This document shows positions 51,468 to 60,863 of a stretch of 61,018 bases of DNA, in pieces; positions within the stretch are counted from its first letter, which is position 1; every line of letters begins with the position of its first letter. Made by a program: the position numbers and the translations under genes. This stretch comes from Lachnospiraceae bacterium. Lineage in GTDB: Bacteria; Bacillota; Clostridia; Lachnospirales; Lachnospiraceae. Under the pieces are notes generated by a model. It saw only the letters and a list, made by a program, of their open reading frames with translations, ran no database searches and was not told the origin of the DNA. Where the stretch lies: NCBI GenBank assembly GCA_017472605.1, contig JAFUPV010000073.1, forward strand, positions 1 to 61,018. Direction: 5' to 3'.

Positions 51468-52180
51468 CGTTTCTTCCCGGTAACACCAAGAGCGTACAGC
51501 TCCATTTTATCCAATACTCCATCCGCGTCAATCCCCGGGTGGGTCACATATAGCCGACAGATCTGTTCTGCCATGTCCCTGGTGATTCCATTGCGGACCG
51601 CGATTTCATCCACCGTTCTCCCACGGTCCGTATCCTTTATCACAGCTTTTACCAGCTTTCTTCGATCCGCAGTACTGGAAGGCAGCGGATTTTCCGGACT
51701 CCTGTCTCCCCCTGTTTCCTTCTCACCGGTCAGAAGCTCCACTTTCTGAATGGTAAAGGTTCCGTTCTCACTGATTTCCAGCAGAGCCATGGTCACAGGA
51801 GAATGGAATCGTCTCGGGCCGCAGCTGCCCGGATTCAGCCAGCATGTCGTTCCCTCTTTCTGTTCCAGATATCTGTGAGAATGACCGAAAATCACCAGAT
51901 CACATTCACTGATGTCCTCCCGGATCTGTCTGCGGTTATGGATCATGAAAATGCGGACGCCTCCCAGCTCCAGCCGCAGCGTTTCCGGAAGCTCTGCTGC
52001 CCACTCTTTGTCATTATTTCCGCGAACCACATGAACCGGTGCGAAGACAGCCAGCTGATCCAGAATCTCCTGTTTATTAATATCTCCGCCATGAAGAATC
52101 ACATCACAGGACGAAAGTACATCCTTTACTTCCTGCCGAAGCATTCCATGGGTGTCTGACAGAACGGCCACCCGTATCAT
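51464..52180 (-). CDS. YfcE/MJ0936-type metallophosphoesterase
   Basis: 238 residues. The first ~155 are the calcineurin-like phosphoesterase core with all metal motifs: DTHG (D9, H11), GGDI, GNND, IHN and GHSHRY. The enzyme family hydrolyses phosphodiesters such as cyclic nucleotides in vitro. The last ~80 residues are an extra, helical, HTH-like extension (TVDEIAVRNGITRDMAEQIC) not found in YfcE, perhaps for nucleic acid or partner binding. The start overlaps the Nudix stop as ATGA. Confidence 0.88.
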   Translation of the reverse strand: MIRVAVLSDTHGMLRQEVKDVLSSCDVILHGGDINKQEILDQLAVFAPVHVVRGNNDKEWAAELPETLRLELGGVRIFMIHNRRQIREDISECDLVIFGHSHRYLEQKEGTTCWLNPGSCGPRRFHSPVTMALLEISENGTFTIQKVELLTGEKETGGDRSPENPLPSSTADRRKLVKAVIKDTDRGRTVDEIAVRNGITRDMAEQICRLYVTHPGIDADGVLDKMELYALGVTGKKR

Positions 52181-52680
52181 AGCTCAAACACCTGTCGGAT
52201 GCTGTTGTAATGCAAGAAAATTCCCTGATCCGCCAACGCTTTGATCTCATCAGCCGTTGCAAGACGGTAGCCCAGCGTTTCCGCTTCCTGAAGCTTTAAG
52301 TCTTCCTCTTTAAAGTCCATCACAAATCGATAGATGTCAACAAAATAGTTGTCTCCTTCGCCTGGATTTTCCCGCTTGTAGCTGAACACATAGCCGCCCT
52401 CGCAGCCGGTCACATCCAGTCCCGTCTCTTCCAGAATTTCCCGCTTTACCGCATCCGCTGAATCTTCTCCTGCCATAACCGCACCGCCGGACACTTCCCA
52501 CCAGCCCGGCGCCCAGGCTTTTGTCATCACACGCTGTGTGATCAGAAACCGATTGTCCGGACGAACAATCACACCAAGTACCGTCAGATGGTATTCTCCA
52601 TCCTTCAGGCACCAGTCGTTTCGCTTCATCGTGCGTCCTGTCCGCTGTTTCCTGCTGTCATAAATATCCCAAAATTCCAT
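52177..52680 (-). CDS. Nudix hydrolase
   Basis: 167-residue pyrophosphatase. The Nudix box is GGAVMAGEDSADAVKREILE followed by ETG, matching GX5EX7REUXEEXG. The N-terminal segment MEFWDIYDSRKQRTGRTMKR resembles isopentenyl-diphosphate-isomerase-like Nudix enzymes that act on diphosphates. Coupled translationally to the phosphoesterase downstream, so the pair probably cleans up damaged or signalling nucleotides. The substrate is not predictable. Confidence 0.88.
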   Translation of the reverse strand: MEFWDIYDSRKQRTGRTMKRNDWCLKDGEYHLTVLGVIVRPDNRFLITQRVMTKAWAPGWWEVSGGAVMAGEDSADAVKREILEETGLDVTGCEGGYVFSYKRENPGEGDNYFVDIYRFVMDFKEEDLKLQEAETLGYRLATADEIKALADQGIFLHYNSIRQVFEL

Positions 52681-52810
52681 ATCTGCCGCTCCTGTCTGTC
52701 AATTTTTTTTCTGACTTCCAGTTTACCACATTAACGTGCATTTGAACACAATTATTTCTTCATAAATGCATAAAAGTACACTCTGAAAGCTCTAATCGCT
52801 TTTACGATAT

Positions 52811-52857
52811 CAAAAAAACGGCAGCCTACAGAAATCTTTTCTGCAATGCTGCCGTTT
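52811..52857 (-). terminator. Terminator of the glycan operon
   Basis: Minus strand: AACGGCAGC and GCTGCCGTT enclose a 22-nt loop with an inner GCAGAAAAG/CTTTCTGT-like stem; TTTTTTTG follows. Confidence 0.85.
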
Positions 52858-52871
52858 TCTTCTATCATACC

Positions 52872-54182
52872 CTACTCCAAAGCAATCACAAATCTCCGAT
52901 ACCTCGTCAATTTCGGTTCCCCGCAGTCCGTCACCGCCAGAATCAGATGAAGCTCTCCTCCATCCATCGTCTCTGGAAGGACAAGTTTCACCGTGTCCGA
53001 ATCCGCTCCTGAAATCATCACTCCATCCGGACAGGTTCCCGCATCCCGATCAATGCTCCAGGAAAACGTTAACGCGTCCCCATCCGGATCCCATGACTTC
53101 GATGCGTCGATCCCGATCTCCTGACCGGATTTTCCGGCAGGAACTGCTTCCGGCTCCGTCACGATTACCGGCGCATGGTTGACATGGGCATAATCGTTCA
53201 CACACCAGGCCATCCGTGCCGCAAAGTCCGCCTGAAACGCATCCCGCCAGCGAAAAACTGCCGCTCTGGCACTGGTTTCTCCCATCACTGTGTCTTCTGT
53301 GTCCACATACTGCCGACTTGATGCTTCGGTTTCTCTGGAAGAAGCTGCAAGTGCTTTCTCCTGGAACCGACCGCCCCAGCAGCCCCATTCCGGATGCATC
53401 GGATCACTGAGTCCATTTGGAATCAGATAGAGAAACGATGGGGTATCGCCCTCTTTCAGTCCCTTCACCTCTCCCCAGGGATCCCCGCCGTCATAAACCG
53501 GGTATCGGCTTGCAAAGCTTCCGTGCCCCTCACTGACATGGGAACGGATCCACTCCGGTGACGCAAGCACAGAATCGCCGCCGCGGTACATGCCGCGAAA
53601 GCCCTGAAAGGAGGTGATGTAAAACAGATCCGGATAGTTCTTCTTAATCCATGGACCGGCGGCACTGTACTGATCGCCGATGGCATAGATGCGCAGTTTT
53701 GCCCGCCATGCGGCTGCATCCTCCGGCGTTCTTGTCTGCTCCACCCTCCAGATTGCCTGGGCCAGCTCCACCGCGCCTCCCCACAGAAGCACCCAGACCG
53801 GACGGGGATCGTTCCGGTCAGCAACAGAGATCAGCCAGTCGGAACCCTCGCAGTCCAGTCCCGGTCCCGGTTCATCCACATAACAGGTTTCATTTCCTGT
53901 TTTGATCACTGCCCGAAGCGAATCGGCAGACGGATAGCGGTCGTCGTGCAGCAGAAGATTGGGGCGCACGTTCTCATAGTCATCCACAAGCCAATGCAGA
54001 TACTCCACATGGGTTCCGCTGTCTCCATAGGCTGTGGCAATCAGTCCTTCCACATCCCACTCATTGGCATAGAGCAGAAACCGGATCATGGACTGGGTAT
54101 CATCCGGTTCCCGCAGCGTCGTTCCATAGCTGCTGATGTCAGTCATTACAACTACACGAAGTCGTTCTTCTTTTCGATCCAT
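52872..54182 (-). CDS. DUF1593 (nucleoside hydrolase-like) protein
   Basis: 436-residue protein of the PF07632 type found in polysaccharide loci. The N-terminus has a nucleoside-hydrolase-like fold (VVVMTDISSYGTTLREPDDT with a DD pair, GLIATAYGDSGTH), and the last ~95 residues are an Ig/cadherin-like beta domain (SKSWDPDGDALTFSWSID). Activity in glycan breakdown is unproven for the family. ATG 54182 follows GAGGGGAAACCG; the frame opens to 54215. Last gene of the GH106-GH43-SGNH operon, though a repeat-filled 237-bp gap lies before it. Confidence 0.85.
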   Translation of the reverse strand: MDRKEERLRVVVMTDISSYGTTLREPDDTQSMIRFLLYANEWDVEGLIATAYGDSGTHVEYLHWLVDDYENVRPNLLLHDDRYPSADSLRAVIKTGNETCYVDEPGPGLDCEGSDWLISVADRNDPRPVWVLLWGGAVELAQAIWRVEQTRTPEDAAAWRAKLRIYAIGDQYSAAGPWIKKNYPDLFYITSFQGFRGMYRGGDSVLASPEWIRSHVSEGHGSFASRYPVYDGGDPWGEVKGLKEGDTPSFLYLIPNGLSDPMHPEWGCWGGRFQEKALAASSRETEASSRQYVDTEDTVMGETSARAAVFRWRDAFQADFAARMAWCVNDYAHVNHAPVIVTEPEAVPAGKSGQEIGIDASKSWDPDGDALTFSWSIDRDAGTCPDGVMISGADSDTVKLVLPETMDGGELHLILAVTDCGEPKLTRYRRFVIALE

Positions 54183-54302
54183 CGGTTTCCCCTCTGTTTC
54201 ATCTTTCTTTTTCATTCTGCGCTTCGCACAGTCATACCATTCAACTGTGTTTCCGCTTGTTCCGAATATACATCAGCGCATTCCACGCTGCTGCCTCCAG
54301 CA

Positions 54303-54458
54303 TTTGCTCAGCTCCCCCGGCACTGCTGCCTCCATCGGCATTTACGCCAGTTTGCTCTGTTTCGCTGCCTTCTTCGGCATTTGCACCAGATTGCGCTGTT
54401 CCTCTGCCTTCTTTGGCATTTACACCAGCTCACCCAGCGCCACTGCCGCCTTCGGCAC
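54303..54458. repeat. 39-bp tandem copies of the SGNH gene's 3' end
   Basis: Minus strand. Unit 1 (54458-54420) encodes the last codons VPKAAVALGELV and the TAA stop. Unit 2 (54419-54381) and unit 3 (54380-54342) keep ATGCCRAAGAAGGCAG and end CTGGTGCAA or CTGGCGTAA. Unit 4 (to ~54303) is decayed. All are 39 bp, so translation of one would give a 13-residue peptide. Little else occupies the 54183-54419 gap. Confidence 0.9.
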
Positions 54459-56039
54459 ATAGAACTTCATGCATGCCTCCAGGTTTGGATGGGAACCGGC
54501 GCCGCCCATGATGTACTGCGCCATCTGCTGCGGATCTCTTGTGTCCAGTTCGCTGTCGTGGAACATGTCCATGACAGAAATCCCCCACTGGCGGCAGATC
54601 TGAAGTGCAGACGCAACCAGCCCCTGCTGGATGGCAAACACACGGCCGCCGCTTTTGTGCACGGTTACATAGATGAGCTTTGCGCCAGGCCAACGCTGTT
54701 TCATCGTGGAAAGGATTTCTTCAAACGCGCCGCAGAAGGTTGTGTTATCATAGGATTCTGCACCAGGTCCCTGGATCACACCCAGTTTTTCCAGAATTCC
54801 TTCATACGCATCATTGGTATAGCCCTCCAGCAGGATCAGATCCGGTTCCTCTGACGGCGCTGCTTTTACCTGCGTAATGATGTTATTTTCCTTCTCCGTG
54901 CGGATTGTTGCCCCGTTCACCGCATACATTCTCAGATCCAGCTTCACACGATCCGCCAGCAGACGCATGAAGGAATGTTCCGGGTCCGTGTGACCGTAAA
55001 TAATGCTGTCTCCAAAAGCATAGACCTTCTTTCCTTCCAGAAGAACGCTTCTCATCACCCGGCTCCAGCGTTCCACAATCTGCTCCATTCCCTCCAGCGT
55101 CGGATGAACGCAGTCCTTGGAAACATGAAGCATCGGATCAGACAGCAGCTCCAGACCATCGGTGAAGGTAAAGCGGCTCTGCGGATAGTCTCTTGTGCAG
55201 TCTTCTACACATCTGCGCACAATTTCACGGAACTCCGCTGCCTTTTCCTGATCTTCTCCAACAAAACCGAAGACGCTTGTCACAAACACCGGACGTCCAT
55301 CCTCTGCCAGCAGACGAAACAGCTCCCGTGCGCGGGCTTCAAATTCTTCCGTGCGGAAGCGAAGCATGTTAATTCCCAGCTCCACGGAAGCGAAGTCCCA
55401 GTCTCTGCGGCTGACGATATATTCCCCCATAGCCAGCTCCGCCCGGGCGCTTCCTGCCATGCCGAAGTTCAGATAATCGTAGCCAAGCTTCTGGGAAATC
55501 CGGAATGGATAGGTGTAGGGCTGCGCAAGAGCCAGACTTCCGTGTGTAATGGAAGAGCCGTATGCCAGATATGTTTTCTTCGGATAGTCCTGAGGCTGCG
55601 GCGCTTCGATGTCTCCCTCCGCGCAGATGTAATAACAGTTTACATAGGGAAGCACAATCCGGACAATCTCCGGATCAAAACCGGTCTGACCGATCCGACT
55701 CCGCTCAACAAGCAGTTCCATGTTTTTCGGCCGTCCGATCTCAATGGCCGTGTCTTTTTCCAGGATCACTTTGGAAGAATTCTCCCAGCCTCCCTGAAAC
55801 GCACCATAGAAAATGTAGGCGGTTGCCGCTTCTGCAGCCGGATCTGCACAAAGATGAATCACTGCCTTTTCTCCCTTCAGCCGGAAACGAAGTTCAATTC
55901 CGGTGGACATGGCAGCAATCCGGTCTGCCCCCTCATCCATCCGGTCTGTCACTTCTTTTGGAAAACGCAGCATCCGATATCCTTTTTCCGTCTTTTCCAG
56001 CTCTGCCACATTATGAAAATCGATTTTCTCAAAAATCAT
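54420..56039 (-). CDS. Double-domain SGNH/GDSL esterase
   Basis: 539 residues. An N-terminal beta-sandwich (~1-145) leads to an SGNH core with nucleophile in YGSSITHGS, block III GINML and DxxH-like DCVHPTLEG. A second SGNH core follows (FGDSIIYGHTD; GYTNDAY; GSHPNLE in place of the canonical DGVHP). Thus the two esterase domains lie in tandem, the second with a changed catalytic end. They probably remove acetyl groups from hemicellulose or pectin sugars. ATG 56039 follows GAGAGGAGAGAGACAG. It is 16 bp after GH43. Confidence 0.88.
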   Translation of the reverse strand: MIFEKIDFHNVAELEKTEKGYRMLRFPKEVTDRMDEGADRIAAMSTGIELRFRLKGEKAVIHLCADPAAEAATAYIFYGAFQGGWENSSKVILEKDTAIEIGRPKNMELLVERSRIGQTGFDPEIVRIVLPYVNCYYICAEGDIEAPQPQDYPKKTYLAYGSSITHGSLALAQPYTYPFRISQKLGYDYLNFGMAGSARAELAMGEYIVSRRDWDFASVELGINMLRFRTEEFEARARELFRLLAEDGRPVFVTSVFGFVGEDQEKAAEFREIVRRCVEDCTRDYPQSRFTFTDGLELLSDPMLHVSKDCVHPTLEGMEQIVERWSRVMRSVLLEGKKVYAFGDSIIYGHTDPEHSFMRLLADRVKLDLRMYAVNGATIRTEKENNIITQVKAAPSEEPDLILLEGYTNDAYEGILEKLGVIQGPGAESYDNTTFCGAFEEILSTMKQRWPGAKLIYVTVHKSGGRVFAIQQGLVASALQICRQWGISVMDMFHDSELDTRDPQQMAQYIMGGAGSHPNLEACMKFYVPKAAVALGELV

Positions 56040-56055
56040 CTGTCTCTCTCCTCTC

Positions 56056-57555
56056 TTACCGGCAGCGCACCGCAAACCGCTCTATCATTGCAGTGGCCTC
56101 CGTCTCCTGCTCTGCCTGGGCATAGCAGCCCGCAACCGTTCCGGTAAAGCACTTTCCTGCGATTTCCACAGACAGAAATCTGGTTGAAACGGTACATGCC
56201 TCCTGCAGTTCTTTTCCGTCAATTCCATAGGCGAACCGATAGGTTTCCTTATCTGCTGTAACCACAAGGCGCAATGCTCCGTCCGGAATCGACTGGCAAA
56301 ACGAAGCCTGATAGAAATCCTCCGCATATCGTTCCATTACCAGCACATTTCCCTGCTCTGTCCTGCGTTTCGCAAAGATATAGCGGAAATTTGACGCCGT
56401 CATCAGGACGATTCCTGCCTCATCTCCGGTTTTGCAGGGATCAAAAACATATTCCATGTCAATCTCGCAGGCAAAATCCGGCTGGGCAATACCGACAAAC
56501 GTGGCATTTTTTGCATCTGCCAGCTGCACCGTTGTCGGATGGAGACGCAGGACACCATTCCCTCTCTCATAGGATTCCTTCACCGGTCTGCGCAGAAAGA
56601 TCCATTGCGGCTCCCACTCCGCGTTTGAAAAATCCGGTTCAAAATCCGTTGGCTGCAGCTGTTCCTCCCAAAGAGGTCCCTCGGCAGTCAGCTGTGCTTT
56701 CCGGTTATTCTCTGTCACCGGCCAGCCATTCTCCCAGACCACCGGAGTCAGGAAGGTTTCCCGTCCCAGATGGGTCATGGTCCGGCGGCTCAAACGGGTT
56801 GCCAGATGAACCATCCACCAGTTTCCGTTGTGATCCTCCACCAGATCTCCGTGTCCGGCGCACTGCACCTGCTTGCTGGTGTCATGGCCATTGGTAAGGA
56901 TAGGATTTCCCGCAAAATTCTCATAGGGTCCCCACAGATTTCTGCTGCGGCCAACGGTTACCATGTGATTGAAGTTGGTTCCCCCCTCAGCCGCCATCAC
57001 ATAGTACCAGTCTCCGATGTGATACACATGGGGCGCTTCCAGAAATCCGCCGCCGATTCCGTTCCAGATTGCCTGTTTTTCCCCGATCACCCTGCCGGTT
57101 GCCGGGTCAATCTGCGCCATGACGATTTCCTCGCAATCCGGATGGATCCGGCCGTTGGTGCAGTAGTACATCGCTCCGTCCTCAAACAGCATGGACGGAT
57201 CGATTCCTTCCATGTCCACCCAGACAGGAGCCGACCAGACTCCGGCAGGATCCGTTGCAGTGACAATGAAATTTCCATAGCCTTCCAGCGTGGAGGTTAC
57301 ATAAAAGGTTCCTTCATGATAGCGGATTGTCGGTGCCCAGACACCTCCCGAATCCTTTACCGGCAGCAGCGGAAATTCCTCCGCGCGCTGCAGGCAGTTT
57401 CCAATCTGTTTCCAGTTCACCAGATCTTTGCTGTGAAAAATCGGAATTCCCGGAAAATATTCGAAGGAGCTCGTTACTAAATAGTAGTCTTCACCCACCC
57501 TGCAGATGCTTGGATCCGGATGAAAACCGCGGATAATCGGATTCTGATACTTCAT
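56056..57555 (-). CDS. GH43 family beta-xylosidase/arabinofuranosidase
   Basis: 499-residue propeller enzyme. Catalytic triad: Asp in HPDPSICRVG, Asp in EGIDPSMLFED and Glu in GGFLEAPHVYH. The C-terminal ~200-residue beta-sandwich is the xylosidase type. It is related to, but far diverged from, the GH43 at 28029, so each may take a different linkage. AGGAGGCAAGCGTAACAT precedes the ATG. Middle gene of the glycan operon between GH106-like and SGNH. Confidence 0.93.
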   Translation of the reverse strand: MKYQNPIIRGFHPDPSICRVGEDYYLVTSSFEYFPGIPIFHSKDLVNWKQIGNCLQRAEEFPLLPVKDSGGVWAPTIRYHEGTFYVTSTLEGYGNFIVTATDPAGVWSAPVWVDMEGIDPSMLFEDGAMYYCTNGRIHPDCEEIVMAQIDPATGRVIGEKQAIWNGIGGGFLEAPHVYHIGDWYYVMAAEGGTNFNHMVTVGRSRNLWGPYENFAGNPILTNGHDTSKQVQCAGHGDLVEDHNGNWWMVHLATRLSRRTMTHLGRETFLTPVVWENGWPVTENNRKAQLTAEGPLWEEQLQPTDFEPDFSNAEWEPQWIFLRRPVKESYERGNGVLRLHPTTVQLADAKNATFVGIAQPDFACEIDMEYVFDPCKTGDEAGIVLMTASNFRYIFAKRRTEQGNVLVMERYAEDFYQASFCQSIPDGALRLVVTADKETYRFAYGIDGKELQEACTVSTRFLSVEIAGKCFTGTVAGCYAQAEQETEATAMIERFAVRCR

Positions 57556-57603
57556 ATGTTACGCTTGCCTCCTGTTCCGTTCTTCTCGCTTACCGTGTTT
57601 TAC

Positions 57604-60600
57604 TTAATATAATTCAATTCCGTCCACCGATACCAGCTGGTGATTTTCATAGTCAAACCAGGTTCCATCCAGCATGTTTGCCAGTGTATTGGTCAGCCGG
57701 ACTTCCATTTCATGGACTCCCTGTTTTACCGTTCCTGCTTCCATCTCCCAGCGGTACGGCGCATAGGCCTTTACCCCAAGACTTCTTCCGTCAATCAGAA
57801 GCTCCAGACAATCATACATCATTCCCGGCAGCTCCAGTTCCAGTCTGCAGAACCCTTCTGCCTCTTTCGGAAGCACTGCCTGTCCGCGGAAGCGGAACGT
57901 GCCGCTGTAATATGGAAATCCCTTCATCCACTGATGGGAAATCTCTGTTGTCTTTGGCATTTCTGCAAGAACCGGACAGGTCGCAGACGGTTCCACACCA
58001 AAATCGCCCCACAGATAGAACGGATCCCGCAGTCCTTCCTCCGGTTTATTCAGAATCATTTCGAACAGAATTTCATTTGCTCCATCCTGCAGCAGATCCA
58101 AAACCTCTGCCGCCTGATTGTTATGGTCATTTACGAATACCGGATGGAATCGTTCCTTCGGCAGTTTCTTCCTATTAATATATACCGTTGTCTGTCCTGC
58201 GGCAGTCTCACGATCCAGCAGCAAAGCTGCTTCCTTCGGCAGTTTTGTCACCAAAAACTCTGCTTTGTAGCAGCATTTCAGCGGCCACACGATGCCAATG
58301 GATTTTGGAATACCAAATCCGCCCTCGTAAGACAGCTGACTGCCCTGCAGCAGTCCGGATTCCCGGCACTGATCAATGAACGGTTCTGTCATGACCCATT
58401 TCCATTCCTTCTGATCCAGAGACATTTGAATCTGACCAAAACGGCAGATGTTCTTTCCCTCAATCTGAACCGCTTTCTCGCCGGTAAACGGAATCCGGAT
58501 CACAGGTACTTCTGATCGACATGCCTGATTCGGATCTGCTGCTTCCGGCTGACATGCCTGATCCGGATCTGTTGCTTCTGCTGAGGATGCCTGGCTTTGA
58601 TTCGCTCTGTCCGTCGGCCGAAGCACAATCCATCTGCTCTCATAACTGCCCAGCGAAATCCGTCCGTCAAAACCGGACAGCTTCCGGATCTGACCGTCTT
58701 CCAGCCGCCATTCCTCCGCCTGACAGCCGCTGTAATCCGGCCCGTCAATCGTCAATACCGCATCATTTTTTCCCTGATTTACAGCAAACAAAAACAGATT
58801 TCCATCCGGATCGATGCGGGTGCAGCTCATCAAATCCTTACGGTTTCCTTCGGCAACCCGTCTTGCCGCCGCATCCCCACAATTCTCCCGACACAGCTGA
58901 ACCATGCGGCTGACTGCGTCTTCGCCGCAGAGGAAATGCGCGTTTCTGCGGAAACCGGACGGCTCCAATCTGCCGCTCTCACAGTCCACTGATTCGGCGT
59001 CAAACAGCTTCTCCCAGGTTTCCTTCGGATTTTTATCCTCATCAATCACCACATGAGGCAGCTCCTCCACTCCAATCAGGCAGCCACCGCCACGGACAAA
59101 TTCTTCCAGTTTTTTCGCCGCAGACACTTCCATGCAGCGAACCGGCGGCACGACGACCACGGAATATGCGGCACGGCCGATTCGGATCCTGCCGTCCTTC
59201 ACCTCAGCTGCCTCCAGCGTCTCCGTATCCAGATGGTCATAGTCCAGCTGCTCGCAGCGAAGCTCCTTGCAGATCTCCATCCATTTCTCCCGGATCCATG
59301 TACATGTTTTTTCTTCCTCCGGCGATTCGCCCTGATACCGGTTGCTGGTAAAAGTATTTCCGTTCACACTCCACAGTGCCGCCGTCGGATCCATGACCGC
59401 AATGGAAATGTCCGCCTCTGTGTTGCTGACAAGCACACTCAGACGGCCTGCATAGTCGCCCAGCTTCCGGTAATGCTTCCAATACGGGTTCTGCAGAAAC
59501 TGGGACGGCGGCGCGTCATGCTTCGTGATATCCTGAATGGTATAGTAAAAGGCATGAAATACATAGAAATTGATGCCGTTGCAGCCGAGACGGTCCAGCA
59601 TCCACCTGGCATCCTGAAGCGTCATGCTCCAGCCAACACTGTGGAAGCTTTCGATCATGGCATATTTTCTGTCGTACTGTCTCGCCAGCGCGCTGACGGA
59701 CTTCTCACTGCAGCGGAAGTTACCGATGCTGTTGTCATAGATCCAGTCCAGCGGCTTTCCCAGCTTTTCATGGCAGGTATCCCCACCGACGATGGTGCTG
59801 CGTGCCTGTGTCGTTCTGCGGACAGAGGGCACTTCAGTGGCATAAAGCAGATCATGGTCATTGCACCAGTCAGACACCTGCTTATGAAAGCTCTCATCGA
59901 AGAGATGGTGTACCACATCATACAGATCATAGCGGATTCTTGCCGCATCCGGGAATTCGCTGTGATACAAGGCCGGAAGCACAGACAAAAGATCATAGCC
60001 CTTCCGCTGCCGGAATGCCGCCGGAAGACGCTTTGACCAGGGCACACCGCCATACAGGCCGACTTCGTCCGAGAAAATGCCGTGGATATCCTTCATCTGT
60101 TCACCAAGCGCCTTTTCATATCGTTCATGTGTGGTTTCCAGGAACGTCTTCACCGCTTCTTTGTGACAGGGATCAAAAAACTTTCCATAATATTTGAAAT
60201 CGCCCAGCGGTTCCTCAAGAAATACTTCCACCTGCCACGTTCCTTCGGGCAGCGTTGTCCGAAGAATCATCTCCGGTCCATAGGAGAAGAAGCGTTTTTG
60301 ATTATATCTGGAAAGACCGGTTCTCTGGTAGACCTTCTTCGTCTGGAGATTGCCGATATCGTCCCGCAGATCCAGTTCCTTTGTCCAGTCAGCCTTCTTT
60401 CCTTCGTCACCATCTGTCATCGGATAGGCTTTCGCTGTCAGCACACGGGCCCATCCCAGATTTTTCTCAATCAGCGTTCCGCCTTTTGCCTCAAACGCCA
60501 CATGTTTCAGCGTCATCTGCTCCGCGTCCGGATGCTCCAGAAGAACTTCTCCGCCGCTGACACCGCTGGGATAGGGGTATTCGTCATAGAGCCATGCTTC

Positions 60601-60837
60601 CACACCGAATTCCTTCGCCGTTTCACATGCATATTTCACCAGATCCATCCATTCTCTGGAAAGATAGGGAACGGTCAGTCCCTGTCTGGCGCAGATGAAC
60701 GCGCCTCCAATTCCCTTATCCGCCATTTCCTTCAGCTGTCTGCGGATTTCCTCCCTTGACATCTCTCCATTCCAGAACCAGAAAGGTTTCACACGATATT
60801 CTGCAGGGGGATTCTGAAACAATTCCTGTAATTCCAT
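57604..60837 (-). CDS. GH106-like large glycosyl hydrolase
   Basis: 1077 residues, of the PF17132 (GH106-type) group that includes alpha-L-rhamnosidases. The N-terminal TIM barrel (KPFWFWNGEMSREEIRRQLK, LYDEYPYPSG, IFSDEVGLYG) is followed by beta-sandwich domains and a jelly roll near the C-terminus (GVEPSATCPVLA to DGIELY). It probably clips terminal rhamnose or a related sugar from pectin side chains. Around residues 744-776 an 11-residue element (DPNQACRSEV-like) is tandemly repeated. GGAGGTATGTGA precedes the ATG. No signal peptide. First gene of its operon within the window. Confidence 0.85.
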   Translation of the reverse strand: MELQELFQNPPAEYRVKPFWFWNGEMSREEIRRQLKEMADKGIGGAFICARQGLTVPYLSREWMDLVKYACETAKEFGVEAWLYDEYPYPSGVSGGEVLLEHPDAEQMTLKHVAFEAKGGTLIEKNLGWARVLTAKAYPMTDGDEGKKADWTKELDLRDDIGNLQTKKVYQRTGLSRYNQKRFFSYGPEMILRTTLPEGTWQVEVFLEEPLGDFKYYGKFFDPCHKEAVKTFLETTHERYEKALGEQMKDIHGIFSDEVGLYGGVPWSKRLPAAFRQRKGYDLLSVLPALYHSEFPDAARIRYDLYDVVHHLFDESFHKQVSDWCNDHDLLYATEVPSVRRTTQARSTIVGGDTCHEKLGKPLDWIYDNSIGNFRCSEKSVSALARQYDRKYAMIESFHSVGWSMTLQDARWMLDRLGCNGINFYVFHAFYYTIQDITKHDAPPSQFLQNPYWKHYRKLGDYAGRLSVLVSNTEADISIAVMDPTAALWSVNGNTFTSNRYQGESPEEEKTCTWIREKWMEICKELRCEQLDYDHLDTETLEAAEVKDGRIRIGRAAYSVVVVPPVRCMEVSAAKKLEEFVRGGGCLIGVEELPHVVIDEDKNPKETWEKLFDAESVDCESGRLEPSGFRRNAHFLCGEDAVSRMVQLCRENCGDAAARRVAEGNRKDLMSCTRIDPDGNLFLFAVNQGKNDAVLTIDGPDYSGCQAEEWRLEDGQIRKLSGFDGRISLGSYESRWIVLRPTDRANQSQASSAEATDPDQACQPEAADPNQACRSEVPVIRIPFTGEKAVQIEGKNICRFGQIQMSLDQKEWKWVMTEPFIDQCRESGLLQGSQLSYEGGFGIPKSIGIVWPLKCCYKAEFLVTKLPKEAALLLDRETAAGQTTVYINRKKLPKERFHPVFVNDHNNQAAEVLDLLQDGANEILFEMILNKPEEGLRDPFYLWGDFGVEPSATCPVLAEMPKTTEISHQWMKGFPYYSGTFRFRGQAVLPKEAEGFCRLELELPGMMYDCLELLIDGRSLGVKAYAPYRWEMEAGTVKQGVHEMEVRLTNTLANMLDGTWFDYENHQLVSVDGIELY
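58509..58607. repeat. In-frame 33-bp tandem repeat in the GH106-like gene
   Basis: Three 33-bp units; the first two (58509-58541, 58542-58574) share CATGCCTGATYCGGATCTG, the third is decayed. They encode the Asp/Pro/Gln/Ala/Cys-rich linker repeats. Confidence 0.85.
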
Positions 60838-60863
60838 TCACATACCTCCATTGAGTTTCCGTT

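Noticed and set aside
54303-54419. Real coding extension of the SGNH protein
   Set aside because: A TAA stop ends unit 1 and another ends unit 3; the downstream units have no binding site.
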